From positions 186,001 through 250,000 of the forward strand of contig JAKAXL010000001.1 in NCBI GenBank assembly GCA_021816585.1: a stretch of 64,000 bases of DNA. Reading direction: 5' to 3'. Under the pieces are notes generated by a model that did not search any database, had not been told where the DNA came from, and worked only from the letters and a program-made list of their open reading frames with translations. Of the stretch, positions 9,211 to 18,653 are shown piece by piece. Positions within the stretch are counted from its first letter, which is position 1. Each line of letters starts with the position of its first letter. The position numbers and the translations under genes are program-made. The stretch is from Pseudomonadota bacterium. Lineage in GTDB: Bacteria > Pseudomonadota > Gammaproteobacteria > Burkholderiales > Burkholderiaceae_C.

Positions 9211-11640
9211 ATGCAGGCACAAGACATCAGCCTGGACGTCCTGGCGGAGAAATACGCCAAGAATGGTGAACGCAACGCCGAAGACATCCAGCAGCGTGTC
9301 GCGCGTGCGCTGGCCGCCAACGAGTCCGACGCCGCGACCTGGCAATCGAGATTCCTCGAGGCCATGCAACGCGGCTTCGTGCCCGCCGGGCGCATCATGT
9401 CGGCCGCCGGCGCCGGCATCCAGGCCACGCTGATCAACTGCTTCGTGCAGCCGGTCGGCGACTCGGTGTCCGAGGATTCCGACGGCAAGCCCGGCATCTA
9501 CCGCGCGCTGGCCGAGGCCGCCGAGACCATGCGCCGCGGCGGCGGCGTCGGCTACGACTTCAGCCGCATCCGTCCGTCCGGCGCGCGGGTCGGCGCCACG
9601 CAAAGCCGCGCCAGCGGCCCGCTGTCGTTCATGCGCGTGTTCGACGCGTCGTGCCAGACGGTCGAGTCCGCCGGCTCGCGCCGCGGCGCGCAGATGGGGG
9701 TGCTGCGCATCGACCACCCCGACATCGAGGCCTTCATCCACGCCAAGGACGGCGGGGGATTCCGCAACTTCAACCTGTCGGTGGGGGTCAGCGACGCCTT
9801 CATGCAGGCGGTGCGCGACGACGCCGAGGTCGACCTGGTGCACAAGGCGCGCCCGGGCGACGAGCAGGTCGAGCAGGGCGCGCGCCAGCGCGACGACGGG
9901 CAGTGGGTGTACCGCCGCGTGCGCGCGCGTTCGCTGTGGGAGCAGATCATGCACTGCACCTACGACCACGCCGAACCGGGCATCCTGTTCCTCGACGCCG
10001 CCAACCGCGACAACAACCTGGGGTACTGCGAGGTGTTCGAGGCCACGAACCCCTGCGCGGAGGAGTTCCTGCCCGACTACGGCTGCTGCTGCCTGGGCTC
10101 GCTGGACCTGACCCGCTTCGTGCTCGACCCCTTCGAGCCGGGCGCGCGCTTCGACATGGACGGGCTGCGCGAGGTCGCGCGCACCGCCGTGCGCATGCTC
10201 GACAACGTGCTCGACATCACCTACTGGCCGCTGTCGCAGCAGGCCTCCGAGGCGCGCAACAAGCGCCGCGTGGGGCTGGGCTTCCTGGGGTTGGGCGATG
10301 CCTGCATCGAGCTCGGGCTGCGCTACGACAGCGCGCAGGCGCGCGCCTTCGCCGCCGAGATGGCGCGCAACCTGCGCGACGCCGCCTACGAGGCCTCGAT
10401 CGAGCTCGCGCGGGAGAAGGGCGCCTTCCCGCTGTTCGACGCCGAGCGCTACCTCGCCGGGGGTTTCGCCAGCCGGCTGCCGCAGCAGCTGCGCGAGCGC
10501 ATCCGCCGCGAAGGCCTGCGCAATTCGCACCTGCTGGCGGTGGCACCCACCGGCACCATCAGCCTGGCCTTCGCCGACAACGCCAGCAACGGCATCGAGC
10601 CGGCGTTCTCCTGGGTGTACACGCGCAAGAAGCGCATGCCCGACGACAGCACCCGCGAATACGAGGTGGCCGACCACGCCTGGCGCCTGTGGCGCCAGCG
10701 CGGCGGCGACACCGCGAAACTGCCGCCGGCCTTCGTCACCGCGCTGGAAATGCCCGCGCACGAGCACATGCAGATGCTGAGCGCGGTGCAGCCCTTCATC
10801 GACACCGGCATCTCGAAGACCGTCAACGTCGCCGAGGACTACCCCTTCGAGGATTTCCAGGACCTGTACTTCGAGGCCTGGCAGGCGGGGCTCAAGGGCC
10901 TGGCGACCTACCGCCCGAACACCGTGCTGGGCGCGGTGCTGCAGGCCGCCGCCGCGCCGGCCGCGGCCGAGCCGGCGCCCAGCCTGCCCGACGTCGACCC
11001 GCTGACCCGGCGCATCGAGGGGCGCCCCGGAGGCGACCTGCAGGCCGTCACCAGCAAGGTCAGCTACATGACCTCGGATGGCGGCAAGACCGTCTACCTG
11101 TCGATCTCCTTCGCCGAGGTCGAGGGCATCGTCGACGGCAAGCCGGCGCGCATCGAGCGCCCGATCGAGTTCTTCATGCCGGCCGGGCAGCGCGACGAGG
11201 GGCAGCAGTGGATCGCCTCCAACATGCGCCTGCTGTCGCTGGTGGCGCGCTCGGGAGGCTCGATCGCCAAGTCGCTGCAGAACATGCGCGAGGTGGTCTG
11301 GGACAAGGGCCCCGTGCGCTGCGGCGAACTGATCAAGTCCGACGGCAGCCGCGCGCCGCGCTTCCACCAGTCGGAGGTCGCCGCGATCGCCTTCGCGCTG
11401 CAGGAAATGCTCAAGCGCCGCGGCTTCTTGCGCGAGGACGGCCGCGAGCAGCCGCTGGCCGTTCTGGCGCAGCGCCAGTCGCAGCCGCAGGCCCTGCACA
11501 TCGACCTCGACAAGGTCGACGCGCTGCCGCAACTGCTGGCCGGCGCGCGCATCTGCCCGGAATGCGGCGGCCCCTACCTGCGCAAGGTCGACGGCTGCGA
11601 CCGTTGCGACAACTGCGGGTACATCGGCAGCTGCGGCTGA
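9211..11640 (+). CDS. nrdJ: adenosylcobalamin-dependent ribonucleoside-diphosphate reductase
   Basis: MQAQDISLDVLAEKYAKNGE...; NPCAEEFLPDYGCCCLGSLDL; C-terminal zinc-ribbon CPECGGPYLRKVDGCDRCDNCGYIGSCG. Start chosen at 9211 because of the AGGAG upstream; an alternative in-frame start is 9190. Confidence 0.93.
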   Translation: MQAQDISLDVLAEKYAKNGERNAEDIQQRVARALAANESDAATWQSRFLEAMQRGFVPAGRIMSAAGAGIQATLINCFVQPVGDSVSEDSDGKPGIYRALAEAAETMRRGGGVGYDFSRIRPSGARVGATQSRASGPLSFMRVFDASCQTVESAGSRRGAQMGVLRIDHPDIEAFIHAKDGGGFRNFNLSVGVSDAFMQAVRDDAEVDLVHKARPGDEQVEQGARQRDDGQWVYRRVRARSLWEQIMHCTYDHAEPGILFLDAANRDNNLGYCEVFEATNPCAEEFLPDYGCCCLGSLDLTRFVLDPFEPGARFDMDGLREVARTAVRMLDNVLDITYWPLSQQASEARNKRRVGLGFLGLGDACIELGLRYDSAQARAFAAEMARNLRDAAYEASIELAREKGAFPLFDAERYLAGGFASRLPQQLRERIRREGLRNSHLLAVAPTGTISLAFADNASNGIEPAFSWVYTRKKRMPDDSTREYEVADHAWRLWRQRGGDTAKLPPAFVTALEMPAHEHMQMLSAVQPFIDTGISKTVNVAEDYPFEDFQDLYFEAWQAGLKGLATYRPNTVLGAVLQAAAAPAAAEPAPSLPDVDPLTRRIEGRPGGDLQAVTSKVSYMTSDGGKTVYLSISFAEVEGIVDGKPARIERPIEFFMPAGQRDEGQQWIASNMRLLSLVARSGGSIAKSLQNMREVVWDKGPVRCGELIKSDGSRAPRFHQSEVAAIAFALQEMLKRRGFLREDGREQPLAVLAQRQSQPQALHIDLDKVDALPQLLAGARICPECGGPYLRKVDGCDRCDNCGYIGSCG

Positions 11641-11772
11641 GCGGCTTCGTCCAAGGCTGGCCGGATGCCGGTGGCGACCCGGAGCGGATCCTCGCAGTGC
11701 TGGATTGGATGCGCGGAACCCGACAACCGACCGCACGTGGCTGGGTCACGGTGGCGATCACCCATCGCCTGT

Positions 11773-12177
11773 TCAGGCTTTGGCCAGAAGCCGAGCGCCG
11801 CTGACCTTGGCGGCACCTTTGTCGAAGGTCCACAACGGCTGCTCGCCCGCCTGCGTCGCCAGTGCGATGTGCAGGCAGTCGGCAAAGTCCGCCGTGCCTT
11901 CACGAAACAGCTGGAGTGCGACCTCGAGAGCACGTTCCGATTCCAAGGTCAGCTCGGATGCCGAAAACAAGCCCGAAAGCGCCCGCAAGACCTCGCCCTT
12001 GGCGAATCCGAAGTTGGACCGCAACACCCACTCAAGCTCCAGAACGACCGTCACGGGGACGAACAGCGACAAGCCTTCGTCCAGGCAGCGACCGATGAGT
12101 CGCTTCGCCGCAGCGAATTGCGCTGGGTCGTCCTGGACGAGGTAGCGGACCAGAACATTGGTGTCGAGCGCGGGCAT
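11773..12177 (-). CDS. PIN-domain ribonuclease toxin (VapC-like)
   Basis: MPALDTNVLVRYLVQDDPAQ...LELEWVLR...ADFADCLHIALA...TFDKGA: the four acidic PIN residues are present. Confidence 0.9.
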   Translation of the reverse strand: MPALDTNVLVRYLVQDDPAQFAAAKRLIGRCLDEGLSLFVPVTVVLELEWVLRSNFGFAKGEVLRALSGLFSASELTLESERALEVALQLFREGTADFADCLHIALATQAGEQPLWTFDKGAAKVSGARLLAKA

Positions 12178-12398
12178 CAGCGCCAGGGGTTCATATCGTC
12201 GATGGTGATGCGCTTGCCCTTGGGTGCCTTGAGCATGCCGGCCATGTCACGGATGGATTGGGTCTTGGCGCGCACGATGACGGTTCCGTCGGGCATGGCC
12301 GACCACACCAATCGCGTCCCCGGCCTGGCATGCATCACTGCCCGGATGTCTGCCGGTACGGTGGTCTGCCCTTTGGCCGTTATCGTGGATTCTGCCAT
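12177..12398 (-). CDS. AbrB/MazE-type antitoxin
   Basis: MAESTITAKGQTTVPADIRAVMHARPGTRLVW: SpoVT/AbrB fold; immediately upstream of, and overlapping, the PIN toxin start. Confidence 0.9.
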   Translation of the reverse strand: MAESTITAKGQTTVPADIRAVMHARPGTRLVWSAMPDGTVIVRAKTQSIRDMAGMLKAPKGKRITIDDMNPWR

Positions 12399-12405
12399 GA
12401 TGCTT

Positions 12406-12430
12406 CCTTACAAATAAGCTTACTGTAAGG
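12406..12430. promoter_or_regulatory. inverted repeat upstream of the antitoxin (probable autoregulatory operator)
   Basis: CCTTACA-N11-TGTAAGG perfect 7-bp arms with an inner TAAGCTTA palindrome, 8 nt upstream of the antitoxin ATG. Confidence 0.55.
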
Positions 12431-12644
12431 CGTCCAGCGCGGCGTGTCCACAGGGCTCGGAGGAAACCCGAGCGGCAATGTTGTCATCGCATCCGACGCG
12501 CGGTTCGAGTCGGCCATCACGGACAGCCGATGGTCGCAACCGGCACTTGGCCCGCGGTGGACGAAGCCGCTAACAGCCTGCCAAGACCTCAGCGACCGTT
12601 GGATGCACCATGGCTTTCATCGCCACAGCCGGCGCCGGTGGGAC

Positions 12645-13415
12645 TCACAGCCCCTGTCCGCCGCTGGCCTCGATGCGCTGGGCATTGACCCAGCGCGCGG
12701 CATCGGAGCAGAGGAAGGCGACGACCGGCCCGATGTCGTCGGGCTCCGCGATGCGACCCAGCGCCGTCACGGCGATCAGCTGCTCGCGGATCTGCGGGCG
12801 CGACTCCCACACGGCCCTGCTGAAGTCCGTGGGGACGGCGCCCGGCGCCACGGCGTTCACACGGATTCGACGCGGCCCGAGCTCCTTCGCCCACACCGGC
12901 ACCAGCATCTCGACCGCCGCCTTCACCGCGGAGTAGGGGCCGCCGGCCGGCATCGCGGAGCGGGTCATGGCCGTCGACAGGCAGACGATGCCGCCGCCGT
13001 CGGCGATTCTCGGCAGCAGTTGCTGGGTCAGGAAGTACATGCCGCGCAGATGAATGGCCACCAGGGCGTCGAAGCCCTCGAGCGTGGTCTCCCCCAGCTT
13101 CATGTGGCCGCTGGTTCCGGCATTGTTGACCAGGTAGTCGAAGGACGATCGCCGCCATTGCTGCCGAAGCAGCGCGTCCAGGCGTTCACCGAAGCCGGGG
13201 AAGGACTCGACCTCGGCCGCGTCCAGCTGGAGCACGGCGGCGCGCCGCCCGAGCGACTCGATCTCGCGCCGCGCGGTCTCGGCCTCGTCGGCGCGTTCGC
13301 GATAGGTGATGACGAGGTCATGCCCGCTGCGTGCCAGGTGCAGCGCGGCGCTGCGTCCCAGGCCGCGGCTGGCGCCGGTCACGAGGGCAATGGGTGCGTT
13401 CGATTCGGTATTCAC
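12645..13415 (-). CDS. SDR family oxidoreductase
   Basis: ALVTGASRGLGRSAA; NNAG; PYSAVKAA; NAVAPGAVPT. Confidence 0.93.
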   Translation of the reverse strand: MNTESNAPIALVTGASRGLGRSAALHLARSGHDLVITYRERADEAETARREIESLGRRAAVLQLDAAEVESFPGFGERLDALLRQQWRRSSFDYLVNNAGTSGHMKLGETTLEGFDALVAIHLRGMYFLTQQLLPRIADGGGIVCLSTAMTRSAMPAGGPYSAVKAAVEMLVPVWAKELGPRRIRVNAVAPGAVPTDFSRAVWESRPQIREQLIAVTALGRIAEPDDIGPVVAFLCSDAARWVNAQRIEASGGQGL

Positions 13416-13488
13416 GAGGGGGTCCTTTCAAGGCGCAGATCCATCCCCGGATGTTCGCGCGGCCCCTCGTTTCGATAAATCCCCGCCA

Positions 13489-13507
13489 ATGGATTACATT
13501 GTTCCAT
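13489..13507. promoter_or_regulatory. candidate LysR-type binding site in the divergent SDR/LysR intergenic region
   Basis: ATGGA-N9-TCCAT inverted repeat 23 nt upstream of the LysR ATG. Confidence 0.4.
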
Positions 13508-13529
13508 CCGATCCGACAATGCCCCTGCC

Positions 13530-14483
13530 ATGGACCGCCTCGACACCATGCGCCTGTACACCCGCATCGTCGACCTCGGCAGCTTCACCGCTGCCGCGGA
13601 GGAGAGCGGCATCCCGCGCGCCACGGCCACCTATGCGGTCCAGCAGATGGAGAAGCGCCTGGGTGTGCGTCTGCTCGTGCGCTCCACCCGCCACGTCGCG
13701 ACGACGCCCGAAGGGCAGGTGTGGAATCTGCGCTGCCGACAGGTCCTCGCGGACATCGACGAGGCGCAATCGCAGCTGGGTGTCGCCTCCACCCGGGCGC
13801 AGGGCCGGCTGCGCGTCGACCTGCAGCCGAGCCTGGCGTCGGAGTTCGTGTTTCCGCGCCTGGCGGAGTTCTGCGCGCGCCATCCGGGGATCGAACTCGT
13901 GGTGGGCACCGGCGACCGGCTTGTCGACATGGTTCGCGAAGGTGTCGACTGCGTGCTGCGGGGAGGCGAGCCGCGCGAGCCGGGGCTGGTGGGCCGGCGC
14001 GTCGCGGCGCTGCCGATGGTCACCGTGGCGAGTCGCGAATACCTCGATCGCCATGGCGTGCCGCGCACGCTGGAGCAGTTCGCGCGGCATCGAGCGGTGA
14101 ACTATGTCTCGTCGGCCACCGGCAGGCCGATGCCCTTCCAGTTCGTCGTGGGCGGCAAGCCGCGCAGCGTGACCCTCGAGGGGGCGGTCAGCGTGACCAG
14201 CGCGGAGGCCTACAACGCGTGCGCGCTGCACGGCCTGGGCTTCATCCAGACGGCGCGCCTGCGACTCGAGGAACCGCTGCGCGACGGCAGCTTGGTGGAG
14301 GTGTTCCCGCAGTGGGCGCCACCGCCCGGCCCGGTCTGGGTGATGTACCCGCGCCAGCGCCACCTTGCGTTGCGTGTGCGGGTGTTCGTCGACTGGCTCG
14401 TGGAGCAGCTCGCGCCCTATGCTCCCGATCGGCTCGCGCAGGCCCGCGCGGCCCCGCGCGGCCGGGGGAGAACCGTGCTTTGA
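13530..14483 (+). CDS. LysR-family transcriptional regulator
   Basis: MDRLDTMRLYTRIVDLGSFTAAAEESGIPRATATYAVQQMEKRLGVRLL wHTH; substrate-binding domain. Confidence 0.93.
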   Translation: MDRLDTMRLYTRIVDLGSFTAAAEESGIPRATATYAVQQMEKRLGVRLLVRSTRHVATTPEGQVWNLRCRQVLADIDEAQSQLGVASTRAQGRLRVDLQPSLASEFVFPRLAEFCARHPGIELVVGTGDRLVDMVREGVDCVLRGGEPREPGLVGRRVAALPMVTVASREYLDRHGVPRTLEQFARHRAVNYVSSATGRPMPFQFVVGGKPRSVTLEGAVSVTSAEAYNACALHGLGFIQTARLRLEEPLRDGSLVEVFPQWAPPPGPVWVMYPRQRHLALRVRVFVDWLVEQLAPYAPDRLAQARAAPRGRGRTVL

Positions 14484-14573
14484 CGGCCGCGCCGTTCCTT
14501 GGGGGCTGGGATTGTGCGGTGCAGCGCCCTTGCGAAGCGCCGGCGAGGCCGCCGGGAGCGGATGGCGCGGGGC

Positions 14574-15743
14574 TCACGCGGCCGCGCGGCAACTCGCGAA
14601 TTCGGCCAGGCGCGCCGCCAGGCGGCTGCGCTCGCGCACCGCATCGCCCTGCAGCACCACACCGGTCAGCCGGCCGTCGGGCGCCTCGCGGTGCTCGAGC
14701 TGCAGCGAGTCCGGGGCGTCATGCAGCACCGACCAGTCGCCGCGCTCGCGCGCGGGAGGGAAGATCACGGTGGGACAGGCCGGTGTCTTGACCACGATCT
14801 GCACCGGCGGGTAGTCCACCGGCGTGGTGGTTCCGGTCAGGGTCCTGGCGAGGGCTCGCGCTCCCTGCAGGATCGGCATCACATAGGGCAGCAGCCTGCC
14901 GTGGACTTCGGCGCAATCGCCGAGCGCGAACACCCCGGGGTGCGAGGTCGCCAGGGCAGCATCGGTGCGGATCCCCGCGCCGGTGAGCAGGCCGGCCTCG
15001 CGTGCGAGGCGCAGCTCCGGTTGCAGGCCGGTCGCCGACAGCACGAGGTCGTAGCGCCCGCCTGCGCCACCCTCGGCGACGAGTTCCAGGGTGTGCGCCG
15101 TACCGCGCTCGATGCCCAGGATGGCCGAGCCCAGGTGCATTCCCACGCCGATGTCCTCGAGGCCGCGGCGCATGCGCTGCGAAGCCATGGCGGGAAGCAG
15201 CCGCGCCAGCGGCGCCGGGGCGACGTCGTACAGCTCGACGCCGAAGCCGCCGAGGCGCAGGTCGTTGGCGAATTCGCAGCCGATCAGGCCGGCGCCGACG
15301 ATGGCCACGCGTGACGCGGCCGCCAGGCGCCGGCGCATCGCCGCGTAGTCGTCGAGGTCGTTGATCGACATCACCTGGTCGGCCCCGTTGCCCGCGAGAT
15401 CCGGTCGCCGCTGCCGCGCGCCGACGGCCAGCACCAGCTGGTCGAAGCCGATCGCTCCGTCGCTGGTGTCGAGGCGGCGCGCTTCGAGGTCGAGGCTGCG
15501 GACCGTCACGCGCGGGTGGATCGCGATGCGCAGATCGGCGGCGAGTCGGGCGGCGTCCGCCAGGCGCAGTTGCTCGACGCCGCGCCCGGCGGCCAGCGCG
15601 TTGGACAACGCCGGCTTGGCGTAATGCTCGCCCGCCGACGCGGTGACGATGGCCACGTCGATTTCGCGGTCGATTCTGCGGATCTCGCGAGCCAGGGTCA
15701 CGCCGGCCAGGCCGCTGCCGATGATCACGATGGCGTGGTGCAT
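14574..15743 (-). CDS. NAD(P)H:rubredoxin reductase-like FAD oxidoreductase
   Basis: MHHAIVIIGSGLAGVTLAREIRR; VAIVGAGLIGCEFANDL; FALGDCAEV; C-terminal VDYPPVQIVVKTPACPTVIFPP typical of rubredoxin reductases. Confidence 0.85.
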   Translation of the reverse strand: MHHAIVIIGSGLAGVTLAREIRRIDREIDVAIVTASAGEHYAKPALSNALAAGRGVEQLRLADAARLAADLRIAIHPRVTVRSLDLEARRLDTSDGAIGFDQLVLAVGARQRRPDLAGNGADQVMSINDLDDYAAMRRRLAAASRVAIVGAGLIGCEFANDLRLGGFGVELYDVAPAPLARLLPAMASQRMRRGLEDIGVGMHLGSAILGIERGTAHTLELVAEGGAGGRYDLVLSATGLQPELRLAREAGLLTGAGIRTDAALATSHPGVFALGDCAEVHGRLLPYVMPILQGARALARTLTGTTTPVDYPPVQIVVKTPACPTVIFPPARERGDWSVLHDAPDSLQLEHREAPDGRLTGVVLQGDAVRERSRLAARLAEFASCRAAA

Positions 15744-15777
15744 GGTCGGCGCGCGTCGCAACGAGTCCGGGAGCGGC

Positions 15778-16332
15778 TCAGTCGGCCTCGATGGTGCCGA
15801 TCGAGAAGGCGATGGGGTTGCGCATCGTGTTGGCCACCGGCGAGTAGTAGTTGGCGGTCTTGACGATTTCGTCGAGTTCCTCGCGCGAGGCGTCGCCCTC
15901 GACGAGGACCTTCACGCGAATGCTCTGGAAGCCCATCTGCGCCGGCTCGCGCCGGGCACCGCCGGCTCCCCACGCGGCGGTGTTGCCGATGTCGGCCTCG
16001 AGGAAGATCTCCAGGCGCGACAGCTTGATCTGGCGCTCGGTGGCCACCGCGGTGATGCCCACTCCGAGGCAGCCGCCGAGGGCGGACAGCACGATCTCCC
16101 CGGGGGCCGGCGCGGTGTTCTCGCCGAACAGGTGCAGCGGTTCGTCGACCACCACGGGGTTGTGGATGCCGACGAAGCTCCAGGACCGGAACTGGCCCTG
16201 CATCACGGTATGGACCTTGTTGGTCCCGCGGCGCTCCGGGTTCTCCCGGCCGGCGCGGGCGAAGTCGAGCAGGCCGTCGCGGTCGATGGGACGCAGATGA
16301 CGGGTGGTGGTACTTGCGGTAGCTGTGGTCAT
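15778..16332 (-). CDS. OsmC family protein
   Basis: ...ENTAPAPGEIVLSALGGCLGVGITAVATERQIKLSRLEI: OsmC active-site Cys region. Confidence 0.88.
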   Translation of the reverse strand: MTTATASTTTRHLRPIDRDGLLDFARAGRENPERRGTNKVHTVMQGQFRSWSFVGIHNPVVVDEPLHLFGENTAPAPGEIVLSALGGCLGVGITAVATERQIKLSRLEIFLEADIGNTAAWGAGGARREPAQMGFQSIRVKVLVEGDASREELDEIVKTANYYSPVANTMRNPIAFSIGTIEAD

Positions 16333-16384
16333 GGTGTGCTCCAGGGGGCTGTGCGGGGCAGGGCCCGGGCCGGGCCCGACGGGG

Positions 16385-16828
16385 TCAATAGGTCTTGTAG
16401 GGCAGGAACTTGCCCGAGAGCAGGATCTGCACGCGGTCGCCGGCGTCGTTGGGCTCGCGCTGCAGGTCCATGCGGAAGTCGATGGCCGACATGATCCCGT
16501 CGCCGAATTCCTCGTGGATCAGTTCCTTGAGCGTGGTGCCGTAGACCGCGATCAGCTCCTGGAAGCGGTAGATCAGCGGGTCGGTGGCGATCGCGGTGGG
16601 CAGCGAGCCCTTGTACGGGACGACCTGCAGCAGCGCGACCGCCTCGGCGGGGAGATCGAAGATCTCGCCCAGGGTCGCCGCCTGCTCGGCGCTGAAGGTC
16701 ATCTGCCCCAGGCATCCGGCCGTGACCCATTCCTTGGACAGGCCCAGGCGCGCGGCCACGTCGGCCCAGCGCAGGCCCTTGCTGATCTTCGTGGCGACGA
16801 TCCGTTCGGTGACGTCGTGGCGATTCAT
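16385..16828 (-). CDS. cynS: cyanate hydratase (cyanase)
   Basis: MNRHDVTERIVATKISKGLRWADVAARLGLSKEWVTAGCLGQMTFS...DPLIYRFQELIAVYGTTLKELIHEEFGDGIMSAIDF; Arg/Glu/Ser active-site residues are in the expected context. Confidence 0.96.
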   Translation of the reverse strand: MNRHDVTERIVATKISKGLRWADVAARLGLSKEWVTAGCLGQMTFSAEQAATLGEIFDLPAEAVALLQVVPYKGSLPTAIATDPLIYRFQELIAVYGTTLKELIHEEFGDGIMSAIDFRMDLQREPNDAGDRVQILLSGKFLPYKTY

Positions 16829-16853
16829 GGTGCTTCTCCTGAAGGGTGGTGGA

Positions 16854-17777
16854 TCAATGGTTGACGACCTGGCGCAGCGCGCGTGGACGAGGCGCGTCGC
16901 CGGGAGACTCGGGCTCGACCAGACCGGGGCGCACCACCGGGGGGTGCACCGGGTCGTGCAGCGGCACCGCCGGTGCCGCGGCCGCGTAGTGCACCGAGCG
17001 GTTGACCAGGAAGTCGAGCAGGTGGTTGCGGATGCGGTAGTACTGCGGGTCGTGGTGCATGTCGGCCCGGGTGCGCTCGCGCGGCATCGTGATCTCGACG
17101 ATCTCGGCGATGCGCGCCAGCGGGCCGTTGCTCATCAGCAGGATGCGGTCGGCCAGCAAGATCGCCTCGTCGACATCGTGGGTGATCATGAACACCGTCT
17201 GCCGCGTGGCGCGCACGATGCGCAGCAACTCGTCCTGGATGCTGCCGCGGGTCAGCGCGTCGAGCGCGCCGAAGGGTTCGTCGAGCAGCAGCATCCTGGG
17301 CGCGATGGAGAAGGCGCGCGCGATGCCCACGCGCTGCTTCATGCCCCCGGAAAGCTGGTGGGGCTTCTTGTCGGCGGCCGCCGACATGCCGACCATCTCC
17401 AGATGCTGCAGGCTGTGCCTTCGCACCTGTTCGCGGCTCCACCCGGGCCAGCGCGACTTCACCGCGAAGGCCACGTTGCCCAGCACGCTGCGCCAGGGCA
17501 TCAGCGCATGGCCCTGGAACACCACGCCGCGGTCCAGCGACGGGCCGGCGAGTTCCTTGCCGTCCATGAACACGGCGCCGGCGCTGGGCGCCTCGAGTCC
17601 GGCCAGGATGTTGAGGATGGTGGTCTTGCCGCAGCCGGAGTGGCCGATCAGCGCGACCACCTCTCCGCGCTGCAGCTCGAAGTGGAGGTTCTCGAACACG
17701 GGGGGCGCGACGCGGCCGCGCGTGTCCGCGTAGGCCTTGGCCAGGGCTTCGACCTTCACGATGACGGATTCGGGCAT
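16854..17777 (-). CDS. nitrate/cyanate-type ABC transporter ATP-binding protein
   Basis: Walker A GHSGCGKTT, signature LSGGMKQRVGIARA, Walker B MLLLDEPFGALD. Confidence 0.9.
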   Translation of the reverse strand: MPESVIVKVEALAKAYADTRGRVAPPVFENLHFELQRGEVVALIGHSGCGKTTILNILAGLEAPSAGAVFMDGKELAGPSLDRGVVFQGHALMPWRSVLGNVAFAVKSRWPGWSREQVRRHSLQHLEMVGMSAAADKKPHQLSGGMKQRVGIARAFSIAPRMLLLDEPFGALDALTRGSIQDELLRIVRATRQTVFMITHDVDEAILLADRILLMSNGPLARIAEIVEITMPRERTRADMHHDPQYYRIRNHLLDFLVNRSVHYAAAAPAVPLHDPVHPPVVRPGLVEPESPGDAPRPRALRQVVNH

Positions 17778-17781
17778 GGTC

Positions 17782-18642
17782 TCACTCCGCGTAGGTCATG
17801 GCGCGCTGCAGGCGTGCGAACATCAGGTCCAGGGCCATGCCGACCAGGCCGATGAGCGCGATGGCGAACAGCATGGCGGGCAGCGCGAGGTTGTTCCACT
17901 CGTTCCAGACGAAGTAGCCGATGCCGGTGCCGCCGACGAGCATCTCGGCGGCGACGATGACCAGCCAGGCGATTCCCATCGAGATGCGCATGCCGGTGAG
18001 GATGGTCGGCGCGGCGGCCGGCAGGATCACCAGCACGGCCTTGCGCATCGGCGCCACCTGCAGGGTTCGCGCCACCTGCACCCATTCGCGGCGCACCCCG
18101 GCCACCCCGAACGCGGTGTTGATCAGCATGGGCCAGACCGAGCAGATGAAGATCACGAACACCGCGCTGACGTTGGCGTCCTTCAGCGTGTACAGCGCGA
18201 TGGGCATCCAGGCCAGCGGGGAGATCGGCTTGAGCACCTGGATGAACGGGTCCAGCGCGGCGCGCAACACGGGGAACAGTCCGATCAGGAAGCCCAGCGG
18301 CAGGGCCACCAGCACGGCCAGGCCGAAGCCCATGGCGACCCGCGCCAGCGAATAGCCCAGCTGCAGTCCGATGCCCTTGTCGTTGGGGCCGTGGTCGTAG
18401 AACGGATCGCGCAATTGCCGCGCGAAACTGCGGGCGACCTGCGCCGGGGTGGGGAACCCCGTCTGCGCCGGGGAGTCGGCGCCCTTCATGCCCATCAGTT
18501 CGGCGTACTGCGCGCTCACTCCGGGGGGCAGGCTGCGCGCCTTGGGCAGCGTGGCGAGCTGCCACACGGCGAGCACGATGGCGGCGAGGATCACGCTCAG
18601 CGCGGCGGAGCGCAGGCGGGGGGAAAGCGTGCGGGTTTTCAT
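17782..18642 (-). CDS. nitrate/cyanate-type ABC transporter permease
   Basis: MKTRTLSPRLRSAALSVILAAIVLAVWQLATLPKA...; EMLVGGTGIGYFVWNEWN permease (NrtB family) motif; start trimmed from ORF 17782..19779. Confidence 0.9.
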   Translation of the reverse strand: MKTRTLSPRLRSAALSVILAAIVLAVWQLATLPKARSLPPGVSAQYAELMGMKGADSPAQTGFPTPAQVARSFARQLRDPFYDHGPNDKGIGLQLGYSLARVAMGFGLAVLVALPLGFLIGLFPVLRAALDPFIQVLKPISPLAWMPIALYTLKDANVSAVFVIFICSVWPMLINTAFGVAGVRREWVQVARTLQVAPMRKAVLVILPAAAPTILTGMRISMGIAWLVIVAAEMLVGGTGIGYFVWNEWNNLALPAMLFAIALIGLVGMALDLMFARLQRAMTYAE

Positions 18643-18653
18643 GGCGCGGCTCC

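Noticed and set aside
8755-11736. 993-aa minus ORF
   Set aside because: Antisense shadow of rmuC/nrdJ; no recognisable domain, biased composition.
12455-12473. GCTCGG-AGGAAAC-CCGAGC hairpin near the TA module
   Set aside because: Short stem without a T-tract; not enough for a terminator call.
12505-12525. GGTTCGAGTC resembling a tRNA T-loop
   Set aside because: No acceptor, D- or anticodon stems could be matched around it; treated as coincidence.
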